Made by a program: the position numbers and the translations under genes. Source: Pirellulales bacterium (lineage in GTDB: Bacteria; Planctomycetota; Planctomycetia; Pirellulales; DATAWG01). From it: a DNA stretch of 59,453 nucleotides. The stretch covers positions 1 through 59,453 of the forward strand of contig DATAWG010000105.1 of NCBI GenBank assembly GCA_036267355.1, in the 5' to 3' direction. Under the pieces are notes generated by a model, which saw nothing but the letters and a program-made list of their open reading frames with translations, did no database searches and was not told the origin of the DNA. Of this stretch, positions 17,752 through 26,212 are shown in pieces (the stretch's first letter is position 1; every line of letters starts with the position of its first letter).

Positions 17752-19647
17752 TCAAATCTGGGCGCCGTTCCAGCGGACGAATCCCTCGATGGCAAAGAAT
17801 TCCGGCAGGCCGAGGCGATTGTAGACGTCGGCGGTGTGGCGGTTTCTTTCCTCGGCCCGTTGCCAGAATTCGCGCGGATCGTCGGGCCCGGGAAACAAGG
17901 CCCGGTCTTTCTGCGACTCGTGGCAGAAAATCGCGGCCCGCTTCCGCTCCAAGTCGCCGGGGCTGAGCGGCACGGCAACGTCGATTTCATGGGCCGCCCA
18001 TTCCTGCCACGCCCCGCGATACAAGAACACGTCAGGCCGAATTCCCCCTGCTTGCTCGAGCTGCTGCATCGCCCGCAAAATCGCTTCGGCGCACAGCCGG
18101 TGCGTGCCGTGCGGATCGGAGAGGTCGCCGGCCAGATAGATCTGATCCGGCCGAAGCTGCTCGATCAATTCGCGCACGATGCGAATATCGTCGTCCGAGA
18201 GCGGGCGTTTGGCGATGGTGCCGGTCTGGTAGAACGGCAAATCCAAGAAGTGCAGGCATTCCTCGCAACAGCCGGCCTCGATGGCCCCGGCTTTCGCCTC
18301 GCTCCAACGGATGAGAGCCTTGATCCGCAACACGGCCTCGCCATCCGGTTGCCCCGGCTTCTTCGCGCTCAGCGAGTGGTTCACTTCCTCTTCGACATGC
18401 AACGATTTCTCGCAATCGATGCCGAACAAGCGATTGTATTCGGCCAGCAGATCGGCCGCCCGCCGGGCGTCGTCGTCGAACACGGCGATATTGCCGCTCG
18501 TCATATACGCCACGTGCACTTCATGCCCATCCTCGCAGAGCCGAATCAAGGTGCCTCCCATGCTGATCACGTCATCGTCGGGATGGGGGCTGAAGCACAG
18601 GATTCGCTTCTTGGCCGTGCTGGCCGGATGGTCTGCAATGGTGTCCATCATCCATTGGAAAACGCGCTTCGCGAGCCGCTCGGCCGGCCCGTGATGCCGT
18701 AGCAACTGATGCAGGTTGTGCTTGCGGAAATCATTGTCGTCGAGCCGCAAGAGGGCCTTGCCGGTTTGCTCGTTGAGCCAGATCACGGCCCGCTTGATCA
18801 TCGAATCGGTCCAGTCGACATTGCCGAGCACCCACGGCGTCATCACACCGGTCAGCGCGGCCGCGGCGGCATCATCGAGCAGAAACGTCGCATCGGCATG
18901 CTCGCGGAGAAGGGCCGCTGGCACGCGATCGGTCAGCGGCCCTTCGACCGCTTCACGAACGATCTTGGCCTTCTGCTCGCCGTGTGCGATGAGGATGATC
19001 TTGCGCGATTCGAGAATCGTCGCCAGCCCCATCGTAATGGCTTGCGTGGGCACGTGTTCTTCACTGAAAAAATCGCTGGCCGCCCCTTTGCGCGTGACCG
19101 AGTCGAGCGTCACCAACCGAGTGCGACTGTTGCGCTGGCTGAACGGTTCGTTGAAACCGATATGCCCGTTGCGGCCGATGCCGAGCAGCATGATATCGAT
19201 GCCGCCGCCCGCGGCGATGGCCGCCTCGTAGTGCTTGCAATGCGCTTCGACATATTCGGGCGGCACGGTGCCGTCGGGAATGTGGATATTCTCCGGCGGG
19301 ATGTTGACATGGTTGAAAAAATGCTCGCGCATCCAACGGTGGTAGCTTTGCAATTGCGTCGGCTGCAGGCCGTAATATTCATCGAGATTGAACGTGACGA
19401 CCTGCGAAAGATCGAGCCCTTCTTCGCGATGCAATCGGATCAACTCGCGATAGACGCCCACGGGCGTCGAGCCCGTCGGCAGGCCGAGCATGGCATGCGC
19501 TCCGGCGGCGTTCCGCTGGCGAACGATGCCCGCCACGGTTTGGGCGACATAGCGGGCCAGATCGCGATTGGAATCGAACACGCAACAGGGGACTTGTGTT
19601 CCATCAATGCGGCGCGCACGGGGCACGGCAGGAGCGGCTTGAAGCAT
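17752..19647 (-). CDS. nagB: Glucosamine-6-P deaminase / PIG-L deacetylase fusion
   Basis: 631 aa with two domains. Residues ~20-290 are glucosamine-6-phosphate deaminase (GlcN6P to Fru6P plus ammonia), with GLPTGSTP phosphate-binding, FNLDEYYG and GIGRNGHIGFNEP motifs. Residues ~345-620 are a PIG-L/LmbE-type metal-dependent N-deacetylase with the zinc motif SPHPDDDVISMGG and a late GDLSDPHGTHR. The fusion suggests N-acetyl removal and deamination of amino sugars by one polypeptide. I recall this architecture from planctomycetes and Bacteroidota. Cytosolic. No nag regulator or transporter is adjacent. Confidence 0.9.
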   Translation of the reverse strand: MLQAAPAVPRARRIDGTQVPCCVFDSNRDLARYVAQTVAGIVRQRNAAGAHAMLGLPTGSTPVGVYRELIRLHREEGLDLSQVVTFNLDEYYGLQPTQLQSYHRWMREHFFNHVNIPPENIHIPDGTVPPEYVEAHCKHYEAAIAAGGGIDIMLLGIGRNGHIGFNEPFSQRNSRTRLVTLDSVTRKGAASDFFSEEHVPTQAITMGLATILESRKIILIAHGEQKAKIVREAVEGPLTDRVPAALLREHADATFLLDDAAAAALTGVMTPWVLGNVDWTDSMIKRAVIWLNEQTGKALLRLDDNDFRKHNLHQLLRHHGPAERLAKRVFQWMMDTIADHPASTAKKRILCFSPHPDDDVISMGGTLIRLCEDGHEVHVAYMTSGNIAVFDDDARRAADLLAEYNRLFGIDCEKSLHVEEEVNHSLSAKKPGQPDGEAVLRIKALIRWSEAKAGAIEAGCCEECLHFLDLPFYQTGTIAKRPLSDDDIRIVRELIEQLRPDQIYLAGDLSDPHGTHRLCAEAILRAMQQLEQAGGIRPDVFLYRGAWQEWAAHEIDVAVPLSPGDLERKRAAIFCHESQKDRALFPGPDDPREFWQRAEERNRHTADVYNRLGLPEFFAIEGFVRWNGAQI

Positions 19648-19792
19648 GGTTGGCGCGGAGAGTTTAATTTAGGATACGCAATAAATGGCCGCCGACCGCC
19701 ATTGTGACAGGAAAAACACCGCCAGCCAAGCGTTTCCGGGCGCGGTACAGGAAAAAACCGCGACTCCGTCACGGATGCGGTTCGCCGGATTC

Positions 19793-20128
19793 TCAGGCCG
19801 CCCTGCGAACCGGGAGCGCCACCGGCGCGTCGACCATTCGTTGGGCGATGATGCGGCCAACGACGTATTCCAAGGCCTGCTCGACGAGTTCGCCGCAGCT
19901 CGCCGCCGGTACCACGTCGTCGGTGCGCGACAGCAAATCAATTTCCGCAGCCACGGCCATCCGAGCGCGAGCGCGAGCGTATCCGCGGGCTTCGGAGAGC
20001 GTCATGCCTAACATTCGATCTCCAACAGCCGCAGCAGCTTGAGGAAGCGAACGCCGCCCGATCGCGGCGGCCAAGCGTGCCAGCCGTCGTCGAGCGTGCA
20101 ACGGAAACACGAGAGCGAGTAGAGGCAT
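19793..20128 (-). CDS. Hypothetical protein, ~111 aa
   Basis: Not recognised. It is rich in Ala and Arg, with a hydrophobic start (MPLLALVFPL) followed by a basic stretch and a long helix LSEARGYARARARMAVAAEID. The hydrophobic start is too short to call a signal peptide confidently. A TTG at 20143 would add five residues. It lies between the NagB/PIG-L gene and the tRNA-Cys attachment site, on the host side. Codon bias is host-like. Confidence 0.45.
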   Translation of the reverse strand: MPLLALVFPLHARRRLARLAAAIGRRSLPQAAAAVGDRMLGMTLSEARGYARARARMAVAAEIDLLSRTDDVVPAASCGELVEQALEYVVGRIIAQRMVDAPVALPVRRAA

Positions 20129-20177
20129 GAGAATCCGTTCCAAATAGAGTTTGCGGTCGCCAATCCGTGGCCGCCGT

Positions 20178-20201
20178 GTAGGTCAGGCTTTCCAGCCTGA
20201 C
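20178..20201. repeat. Dispersed hairpin GTCAGGCT-TTCC-AGCCTGAC
   Basis: An 8-bp perfect stem with a 4-base loop, preceded by GTAG. It is related to the palindrome at 13651-13676 and belongs to a host repeat family. Confidence 0.55.
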
Positions 20202-20380
20202 GCCGTTTCGGTTGCCGCGGATCGGAGCCCAAGACGCGTCGAATTCGGACCCGGGAGCAATGTGCGATCCAGCAATGGGAAAGATCGTGCGATGTGTGGC
20301 GGAAACTCAAGACGGGACGAGCAATTGGGAATTCTAGGCACAACAGGCTTCTCTTGACCCAACCGCAAGCTTTCCCTAAG

Positions 20381-21868
20381 TTATCGCTGGTTCGGCGCCG
20401 TCGCCAAGAGGCTAAGGCAGCGGATTGCAAATCCGCCATCGTGGGTTCGACTCCCACCGGCGCCTTTTTCGCAAGCACTCGCATCTACGCGCAACGGCTT
20501 GCAATAAAGCCTTGCATCTAAACCGTTTGCGTCGCCGGCTTGATTCGCCGCTATCTCTGATTCGTCGCAAGCGGTCGCAACCAGTTTCGCCATCCCAGGG
20601 ACTGTTTCGCACGGTCCGTACTGCATTAGTACTGCGCGCCCGCCATCGGTCCCCGTCGCTTTCATCGACTCGGGCTGCTGCTTTTGGCCAATGTGCGACG
20701 GCAACGCATCGAGCGCGCCGCTAATATCATGCAGGCGGGCATGGGCGTAGCGGCCGATTGTCAGCACCGGCGTCGAGTGGCGGGCAAGCTCTTGGGCCGT
20801 TTTCACGGAAACGCCGCTGGCCACCACGGCAGAAATATAAGCGTGTCGAGTCGAGTGGAAATCGGCAATTTCGCCGGCAGCGTTCACGTAGGCCAGGAAA
20901 TCAGATTTGATGCGGCCCTTCCGCTCGGCCGCCTCGCCGGCCGCCTCGATCCACGCGTCGCGGGCTTTCTTCAAGTCGCTCCGCATCATGCGGGCCGTGT
21001 CGCCGGGTAGACGGGCGAAAACTTTCTCGCCGCCCACGAATCGTTCCAGCCACGGGCGAAGTAATTCAGCAAGATCGGCCCGGATCGGCTGCACGTCGAT
21101 TTTTTGCCGCTTGGCGAATACCGTGATTGTCGGCGGGGATGTGTCAAGGTTGAATGACGCATGTGTGAGCCGCCGCAATTCACTGGCACGGAATCCGGTG
21201 CCAAGAGCGACACGGTATACCATTGCACGGTCCGGGCCGCTGATTCGATGCTCTGGCGCCGTGTAGTTCTCGGCCGATGCCAGAAGGCATTCGATCTCAC
21301 GTTCGCTTAGCTCGCGCCGAACGTGCCGACGGTCGGACGCTTCATTGAAGCCATCTTCGCCGGCCAGGAAATCGTCGGCGGATAGTTTTTGCTCTTTCAG
21401 CCACCGAGAGAACGCCTTGATCGCCGTCAGATAGCTGTTGCACGTTCGCGGGCTGGCCGTCCGTGACGCCGCCGATTGCCGTAACGATGCGATCGCACGT
21501 CGCACAGCGGGGGCAGTTAGATCGGCGATACGTTCAGCCTTGCATTGCTTCACGATCCAACGGATCTGGCGGCACGTCTGAATGACGTGCTTTTCAGAGC
21601 GTGACTTGTCGCGTAGGTGCCGCTCGAAATCGGCAACGTGCGCACCGACCGGCCGCCGGCCCTCCGTCGAGAGCCGCTCAAGCGTGGCGTCAATCAAGCC
21701 GTCGCGGCGCGCCGCTTCGTCCGCTTCCCACTTGGCCGCAAGCCGCTTCGCGGTTGCGTAGTCCGTGGTTCCGGACGATTTAGGTTTCTGCTGGCCGTTG
21801 CGGTCGATGACCGCCATTACCCATTTTCCGGCACTGCCAGGGCCACCACGTTTATAGACCGATGCCAT
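20381..21868 (-). CDS. Tyrosine recombinase (integrase)
   Basis: 495 aa. An arm-binding N-terminus and SAM-like core-binding domain precede the catalytic domain, with Arg227 (GTGFRASEL), a beta-hairpin Lys near 254-256, His338/Arg341 (HSTRHAY), His364 (LARHST) and nucleophile Tyr374 (GRYAHAR). It catalyses site-specific integration and excision at tRNA-Cys. The conserved catalytic domain ends by about 390. The remaining ~105 residues run through the attachment core (GAGGSRTHDGGFAI, 469-482) into antisense tRNA. The last 13 residues are therefore host-encoded in the integrated state. On the circular form the frame continues into 34235-34021. It follows the XRE gene by 3 bases. Confidence 0.93.
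   Translation of the reverse strand: MASVYKRGGPGSAGKWVMAVIDRNGQQKPKSSGTTDYATAKRLAAKWEADEAARRDGLIDATLERLSTEGRRPVGAHVADFERHLRDKSRSEKHVIQTCRQIRWIVKQCKAERIADLTAPAVRRAIASLRQSAASRTASPRTCNSYLTAIKAFSRWLKEQKLSADDFLAGEDGFNEASDRRHVRRELSEREIECLLASAENYTAPEHRISGPDRAMVYRVALGTGFRASELRRLTHASFNLDTSPPTITVFAKRQKIDVQPIRADLAELLRPWLERFVGGEKVFARLPGDTARMMRSDLKKARDAWIEAAGEAAERKGRIKSDFLAYVNAAGEIADFHSTRHAYISAVVASGVSVKTAQELARHSTPVLTIGRYAHARLHDISGALDALPSHIGQKQQPESMKATGTDGGRAVLMQYGPCETVPGMAKLVATACDESEIAANQAGDANGLDARLYCKPLRVDASACEKGAGGSRTHDGGFAIRCLSLLATAPNQR
20396..20467 (+). tRNA. tRNA-Cys (anticodon GCA)
   Basis: A full cloverleaf is visible. The acceptor stem pairs GGCGCCG with CGGCGCC; the anticodon stem-loop is GCGGATTGCAAATCCGC with GCA at its centre; the T-arm is GTGGGTTCGACTCCCAC. 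The discriminator base is T at 20467, the U73 identity element of cysteine tRNA. CCA is not encoded. The 3' 44 bases are the left attachment core of the integrated element, and the integrase gene reads antisense through the tRNA. Confidence 0.95.
20424..20467. repeat. attL: 44-bp attachment core in tRNA-Cys
   Basis: Identical for 44 bases to 34236-34279. The core begins at the anticodon stem and ends at the discriminator base, so integration regenerates an intact tRNA. Anticodon-to-3'-end cores are typical of tyrosine recombinases. Confidence 0.93.
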
Positions 21869-21871
21869 GAT

Positions 21872-22093
21872 TCACTCCCTTGTCGCCTTGGGGCCTTTTG
21901 AGGAAAGGCTGAATTGCAGATAGTCGGCAAGCTTGTCCAGGGTTTCGAGCGTGAAACCAAGCCGACCGTTCATAAATCGCGACAGAACGGATTGCTCGAT
22001 TCCAGTGTGCTTCGCAATCTGGTAGCGACTCACGCCGGAATCTTCGATCGCCCGTCGAATCTGATCGGTGAACTTTGGACGCGGCTTTGCCAT
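21872..22093 (-). CDS. XRE-family HTH repressor
   Basis: 73 aa, a single helix-turn-helix domain: IRRAIEDSGVSRYQIAKHTG, then recognition helix IEQSVLSRFMNGR. It is a cro/cI-type DNA binder and the likely repressor of the element's integrase or lytic genes. Its stop is 3 bases before the integrase start, so the two are one unit. A candidate operator lies just upstream (22104-22118). Confidence 0.88.
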   Translation of the reverse strand: MAKPRPKFTDQIRRAIEDSGVSRYQIAKHTGIEQSVLSRFMNGRLGFTLETLDKLADYLQFSLSSKGPKATRE

Positions 22094-22103
22094 GCCGACA
22101 TTC

Positions 22104-22118
22104 TAGCAGCGCTTGCTA
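22104..22118. promoter_or_regulatory. Candidate XRE operator (TAGCA-GCGCT-TGCTA)
   Basis: A palindrome with perfect 5-bp arms starts 11 bases before the XRE ATG and overlaps the stop of the upstream HTH gene. Its position suits autoregulation. Only one copy was noticed, so this is tentative. Confidence 0.3.
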
Positions 22119-22529
22119 TGGCGTCAAGCATCCGTTGGCAGAAATCCATTCGCGGAGCATCGTCGGGCAGTAGCGCACGAGATGGCCAACCTTCACGCTC
22201 GGAATGGTGCTTGATTTGGTGAGAGACCAGAGCGTCCGCGGCGAGATGCCGAGCCGCTCTGCCGCCTCGCCGGCGTCCCAAAGCAGCTGGCCATCGGGCT
22301 GCGATCGGCACCAAGCGAGCAACTTGCCGAAAGCGGCGAGTGTTGCGGTTTGCGTCGGATCGTCGCCGAGATCGGCAACTATAATGTCGCCGGCACCGAG
22401 TCGGAGAGCGGCGAGCGACGCTTCGCGGACGGCCGCCTTGCCGGCTTTGCCAACTTGCACGGCGTCGAATTGTGCGTGCAGCCAGGCCGCGAAGCGGGGC
22501 ACGGTATCGAGCGGTTTGGATTTTGGCAT
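22116..22529 (-). CDS. HTH protein, excisionase/MerR-like C-terminus
   Basis: 137 aa. The C-terminal ~50 residues form a winged-HTH of the excisionase type: LLWDAGEAAERLGISPRTLW, then KVGHLVRYCPTMLREWI. The N-terminal ~85 residues are an uncharacterised alpha/beta region. It is probably a recombination directionality factor or regulator. It ends 22 bases before the XRE gene on the same strand. AAGG lies 7 bases before the ATG. It is divergent from the plus-strand gene at 22733 across a 203-base gap that should hold both promoters. Confidence 0.75.
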   Translation of the reverse strand: MPKSKPLDTVPRFAAWLHAQFDAVQVGKAGKAAVREASLAALRLGAGDIIVADLGDDPTQTATLAAFGKLLAWCRSQPDGQLLWDAGEAAERLGISPRTLWSLTKSSTIPSVKVGHLVRYCPTMLREWISANGCLTP

Positions 22530-22732
22530 TAGGAAACCTTGCGATGTCTTCGACTACGCCAACTCAAGATTGAAGTCAACGACCAACGCTCGCGGCCGTC
22601 AAACTGCCTCGACGCCGGAAACGACTCTGCCTCGATCCGATTTGCGGCGTGCTTGACGCCGCGGTGCGGCGCCCGTTAAGGTAGAAGCGGCGTCTTTTAT
22701 TCTGGAGGGAGACGTTTTCGGAGGGCAGTTCG

Positions 22733-23338
22733 ATGCAGGTCACAGGTGGGAACGTCGGCCGCAGAAACGCACGCATCGGTCCGACCGGTTCAATCACGGT
22801 TTCAGGCGGACAGTTTTTCTTGCCGGAGCGAATTCGCGGCATTCAAATCATCGACCGCGAAAGCAGTGTCAACTTTTGGAACGCGGCCGGGAACATCGCT
22901 CTTGGCGATATGCTGGCCGGTTCGACCGGTGAAGTTATCGGGGCGATTCTGACCCGTCCGAAAGAAACGCTGACCGTTGCCGTCTCGCTATGGTGGGATA
23001 AGGTGATTGTCGCAACGGCCACGCACGACGAGTTCCGCACCCTTGCGGCCGCCGCCGCGGTCAATGGTGGCCGGGAACCTCCGCGGCCGACTGCGATCGA
23101 AAACACCGACCCGCAAGATTGGCTTGTAGATGAACACGCTGCCGGCAGCCCGGCAAACGCGGGCGAATTTCTCGCCGATCTTGAACGGCATTACGACAAG
23201 CAACTCCGCTTGCGGAGAACGCGCGGACTGGGGCGCCTCGCGATGGTGGCCATTATCGCCGTCCTGCTCGCTACGGCGATCGCCGCAGCCTATTGCCTGT
23301 GCGAAGCGCTCCGGCACTTGCCGGGGCCCGGTCATTGA
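22733..23338 (+). CDS. Tail-anchored membrane protein of the element
   Basis: 201 aa, family not recognised. The N-terminal ~90 residues are beta-rich (SITVSGGQFFLPERIRGIQI, later ETLTVAVSLWWDKVIVAT), in outline like a small PH-type barrel. A linker and basic segment (DKQLRLRRTRGLGR) then precede a single helix LAMVAIIAVLLATAIAAAYC near the C-terminus, suggesting a tail-anchored inner-membrane protein facing the cytoplasm. GGAGGG precedes the ATG. It is the only plus-strand gene in the element, convergent with the tape measure (12 bases apart). Such lone opposed genes are often lysogenic-conversion or exclusion genes; that role is inference. Confidence 0.7.
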   Translation: MQVTGGNVGRRNARIGPTGSITVSGGQFFLPERIRGIQIIDRESSVNFWNAAGNIALGDMLAGSTGEVIGAILTRPKETLTVAVSLWWDKVIVATATHDEFRTLAAAAAVNGGREPPRPTAIENTDPQDWLVDEHAAGSPANAGEFLADLERHYDKQLRLRRTRGLGRLAMVAIIAVLLATAIAAAYCLCEALRHLPGPGH

Positions 23339-23350
23339 GTCAATCAAATG

Positions 23351-25099
23351 TCACATGCTGACCGTTTCACTGACGCCCATTTGGCCCGCGATATTTTGAA
23401 GCGTCTGTGATATTTGATCGAAGCTGGTGGCGTCTTTCAGCATTTGGTCAAGCTGTTTTTGGGCGACCGCCAGCATTGGATTCTCGGCCGAATTGCGGCT
23501 GTTACGCAGGGCAGCCGAATAGGCTTCGGAACTTCCTTGCGAGAGCGCGGCCGCAGCGACGGGGTGTTGCATGGAAGCTCGCGCTAGATTTTCCAACGCC
23601 GCGCGGCCAGCGAGTCCGGCGCTCATCGGATCGAGGGCATGGTTGGCCACCAACGTTTGCAACTCGCGAAGCGTCGCCTGGAATCTTTGGAGAGGGGTCA
23701 TAATCGATTCGCGGATTGAAGCCGCGTGGCTCTCCATGTCGCGCCGCTGGCGCTCCGCCTCTTCGGCCGCCTCTTTGGCTGACTCGCTGAATTGTCCGGC
23801 GGCCTCGTTGGATCGCAATGCTTCAAGGATTTTTTCGAGTCGCGGAATGGCTGCCATCAATTGAGACATGCGGACGCTTTCGGCATCGGTCACTTGGTGG
23901 ACAGCTCCCCCATACGGGGTACTAGCCGATTTCAACAAGTGTGCCAACTCGGCTTGTTCCTTCCAAAGTCGATTTTGGACTTCGGCCATAGTCGATTGCT
24001 GACTCAATTCACTTCGCGCCCGCTTTATCAAAGCGGCGTCCTCTTCATCCTCCTTGCGTGCAAGACGGCTCGCGGCCTCAGTGGCTTCTCTCAAGGCCTC
24101 GGCATAACGCTTTGCTGCTCTGATCGGTGCTTCGTGTGCCTCGGCTGCGCGTTCCGCAATAGCCTGAGACGCGTGGTATGCCTCATTGCTCGCCTGCACA
24201 AATTCGGTCAAGCCGGCTGCCACGACTCCAATAGCGGGGGCGGCCTCCGCAATCTCGGGTGCAAAGTCCAACACTTTGGAGCCGACCGACTTCAGGGACT
24301 GGACCACCTTGCCTATCGCGCCCGACGCTTGCGCAATGCCGTTGATCGAGCCTGCGACCGCCGTCACGGCGGGGAGCACTACTTTTCCCATCGTTGCGGC
24401 CAGGTCTTCATAGTCGTTTTTGAGTTGCTTCAATGCGCCCCCGGCCGTCTTAGCGGCTGCCACGGCGGAGTCGCCAATCTTCGCGTTGACCGCGGCGATG
24501 ATTTCCGCCTGGGCCTTGGCCACTTGGCCGGTGTCCACAAGATTTTGAATGACGGCCTTTTGCTGCGCGCTGAACTGCACGCCCATTTTTGCGAGCGCTC
24601 GCAGACCGTCCGCCGGATTTTCCAGGGCCCGGCCGAGGTGTTCAGCGGCCGTGGACAAATCCATATTGAACACAGTCGCCAAGTCGGCGGCCGCCTTCAT
24701 CGCCGCCTCGAAATTGTCGCCGCGGATGCTGCTGAATGTCGCCAGGACGGTTTCGGCGGACGCAGCGGCCTCGCGGGAAAACGTCGTGACGCTGGATAGC
24801 CCTTTGGCAATCTGCTCCATGCCATCCGCATTGAAGCCGGCCGCCTCGCCGGTGGCGCGCAAGACGGCTGCCAGTTTGGCTTGCGTCTCTTGGGCTTGCA
24901 TCGCCTTTTCGATCATCCCGCCGAGCCCGAAGCCGGCGACGCCAACGCCGAGCATCTCGCCGACACCCTTGGCATGCTCGCCGAGTTCGGCGAGACTCTT
25001 GGCAAAATCTTCATGCTCTTTGCGGGCCTTGCGCAGCCCTTCGACGAATTTGGCGCTGTTGAGCGCTAGATCGACATCCAGCGAAGCAATCGTTGACAT
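23351..25099 (-). CDS. Phage tail tape-measure-like protein
   Basis: 582 aa. Residues ~60-230 match the conserved region of tape-measure proteins: a long helix, then LAAVLRATGEAAGFNADGM, SAETVLATFSSIRGDNFEAA, DLSTAAEHLGRALENPADGL and MGVQFSAQQKAVIQNLVDTG. Alternating hydrophobic helices and coiled coil follow. In phages this protein sets tail length and helps DNA passage. Here it is short and has no neighbouring tail genes (no tail tube, baseplate, fibre or assembly chaperone). It starts 3 bases after the upstream 70-aa gene, closing the structural-gene operon. Confidence 0.85.
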   Translation of the reverse strand: MSTIASLDVDLALNSAKFVEGLRKARKEHEDFAKSLAELGEHAKGVGEMLGVGVAGFGLGGMIEKAMQAQETQAKLAAVLRATGEAAGFNADGMEQIAKGLSSVTTFSREAAASAETVLATFSSIRGDNFEAAMKAAADLATVFNMDLSTAAEHLGRALENPADGLRALAKMGVQFSAQQKAVIQNLVDTGQVAKAQAEIIAAVNAKIGDSAVAAAKTAGGALKQLKNDYEDLAATMGKVVLPAVTAVAGSINGIAQASGAIGKVVQSLKSVGSKVLDFAPEIAEAAPAIGVVAAGLTEFVQASNEAYHASQAIAERAAEAHEAPIRAAKRYAEALREATEAASRLARKEDEEDAALIKRARSELSQQSTMAEVQNRLWKEQAELAHLLKSASTPYGGAVHQVTDAESVRMSQLMAAIPRLEKILEALRSNEAAGQFSESAKEAAEEAERQRRDMESHAASIRESIMTPLQRFQATLRELQTLVANHALDPMSAGLAGRAALENLARASMQHPVAAAALSQGSSEAYSAALRNSRNSAENPMLAVAQKQLDQMLKDATSFDQISQTLQNIAGQMGVSETVSM

Positions 25100-25102
25100 A
25101 CC

Positions 25103-25315
25103 CTATCCTCGAATCGGTAACACATCTACGGCCACGGCGCGGCCGCAGTCGTCATGCGTCAAACTGAATTCGACCCGAACGTCAGCGATGCCACGTTGCA
25201 CGCCGGGCGCAGAGGTCCAAAGAAAATACCACCGGCAATGATTCGCGATGATCCAGCCGCCACGCTGCGAACATTGTCCGGCATCGATCCGGCCGCGGTG
25301 ACGGGTTGCTGTCAT
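25103..25315 (-). CDS. Small element protein, 70 aa
   Basis: Not recognised. It reads as a basic start, then GGWIIANHCRWYFLWTSAPG, a beta stretch IADVRVEFSLTHDDCGRAVA and VDVLPIRG. The ATG at 25315 overlaps the previous stop (ATGA), which decides the start. It lies between the coiled-coil protein and the tape measure, so it may be a small structural or head-tail protein; that is inferred from position only. Confidence 0.6.
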   Translation of the reverse strand: MTATRHRGRIDAGQCSQRGGWIIANHCRWYFLWTSAPGVQRGIADVRVEFSLTHDDCGRAVAVDVLPIRG

Positions 25316-25581
25316 CGTCGGGCCTCGATCGATCGTTCGGTTTCGGCCAGGCCGATGCTGTCGAGTCGCCATTTCGCTCGCCGCATCGCAACATCTTCCT
25401 GCCGTTTCAATTGGCCGAGCGTCATCGACGCTGGATCGTCACAGTCGGGCGACGCCCGAGTCTCCAGTTCCAAAACGCGGAGTTCGGCATCTTCGCGTTC
25501 CAATTGTTCGCGGCTTTTGCGAAGCAGCGCCTTCAAATCATGGCCTTCGCGATCAGCCCGCTCGATTTTAGTTTCAATCAT
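25312..25581 (-). CDS. Small coiled-coil protein, 89 aa
   Basis: Not recognised. MIETKIERADREGHDLKALL followed by EQLEREDAELRVLELETRAS gives a highly charged helix, probably a coiled coil, with a second helix at the C-terminus. The ATG at 25581 overlaps the upstream stop and its own stop overlaps the next ATG, so it is locked in a translationally coupled operon. It could be a scaffold-like or assembly protein; no motif proves this. Confidence 0.6.
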   Translation of the reverse strand: MIETKIERADREGHDLKALLRKSREQLEREDAELRVLELETRASPDCDDPASMTLGQLKRQEDVAMRRAKWRLDSIGLAETERSIEARR

Positions 25582-26123
25582 GCGAGCGTGTGGCCTCCGC
25601 GTTCGACTTCTGCATACCAGGCGGCGAGGCGTGAGTTGCAGTCGGTTATCAATCCGGGGTGCAGAGGCCAACCAAAATGTCCCAGCTTGGAGCCGCCAAG
25701 GCCGTTTTGATTGAGGGCGTCGTAGAACGTGTCGAGGCGGCTGGCCGCGGCGCCAAAAGCTTTGGCTGTGTCGGCGACGGCCTGAAGAAGTTTTTGATGC
25801 TCATTGGGCAGGCCCGCGGAGTCGATCAATTCAGATCTGGCCTCCCGCTCCGCGTCTCGGATGACGAGAAGCTGCCGGTCGATCGCGTTTCGCAACACGG
25901 CGATTTTCAACCCGGCTTGGGTTCGGGCATCGTTGCTGGTTTCAACGCGAATCCGGCCGGGATCGTCGCCGGCAAGGTACGCCGCTTCCGCTTTGGCAAG
26001 CGAATTCGTTTGGACGGGGGCCGCGGCGTAGGTGTCCTTGGCGTCGCGCAGCTGCTGCCGGAGCCGTGCTAACAACAGCACGGCGGACGCAACGACGGGA
26101 TGGTCCCACAATTTCGGAATCAT
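25578..26123 (-). CDS. Helical element protein, 181 aa
   Basis: Not recognised. Mostly alpha-helical (VVASAVLLLARLRQQLRDAK, VLRNAIDRQLLVIRDAEREA, LLQAVADTAKAFGAAASRLD), ending with an aromatic-rich stretch LGHFGWPLHPG and a helix. I favour ATG 26123 because AAGGAAG precedes it. A TTG at 26216 overlapping the protease stop is the alternative and would add 31 residues. It is too short and helical for an HK97-fold major capsid protein. It sits directly downstream of the protease, where scaffold or capsid genes usually lie. Confidence 0.6.
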   Translation of the reverse strand: MIPKLWDHPVVASAVLLLARLRQQLRDAKDTYAAAPVQTNSLAKAEAAYLAGDDPGRIRVETSNDARTQAGLKIAVLRNAIDRQLLVIRDAEREARSELIDSAGLPNEHQKLLQAVADTAKAFGAAASRLDTFYDALNQNGLGGSKLGHFGWPLHPGLITDCNSRLAAWYAEVERGGHTLA

Positions 26124-26212
26124 TCGACTTCCTTCAATTTGGCCTTGGTCGGACGCAACCGCAGAGGCCGGACTGCGGGGCGCGTTTGGAGAAAAGGAAA
26201 TTTCATCAAGTG

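Noticed and set aside
20412-20612. Small protein with the WESNPRWRICNPLP-type end
   Set aside because: This sequence is the antisense reading of a tRNA gene in another frame, a well-known source of spurious small proteins.
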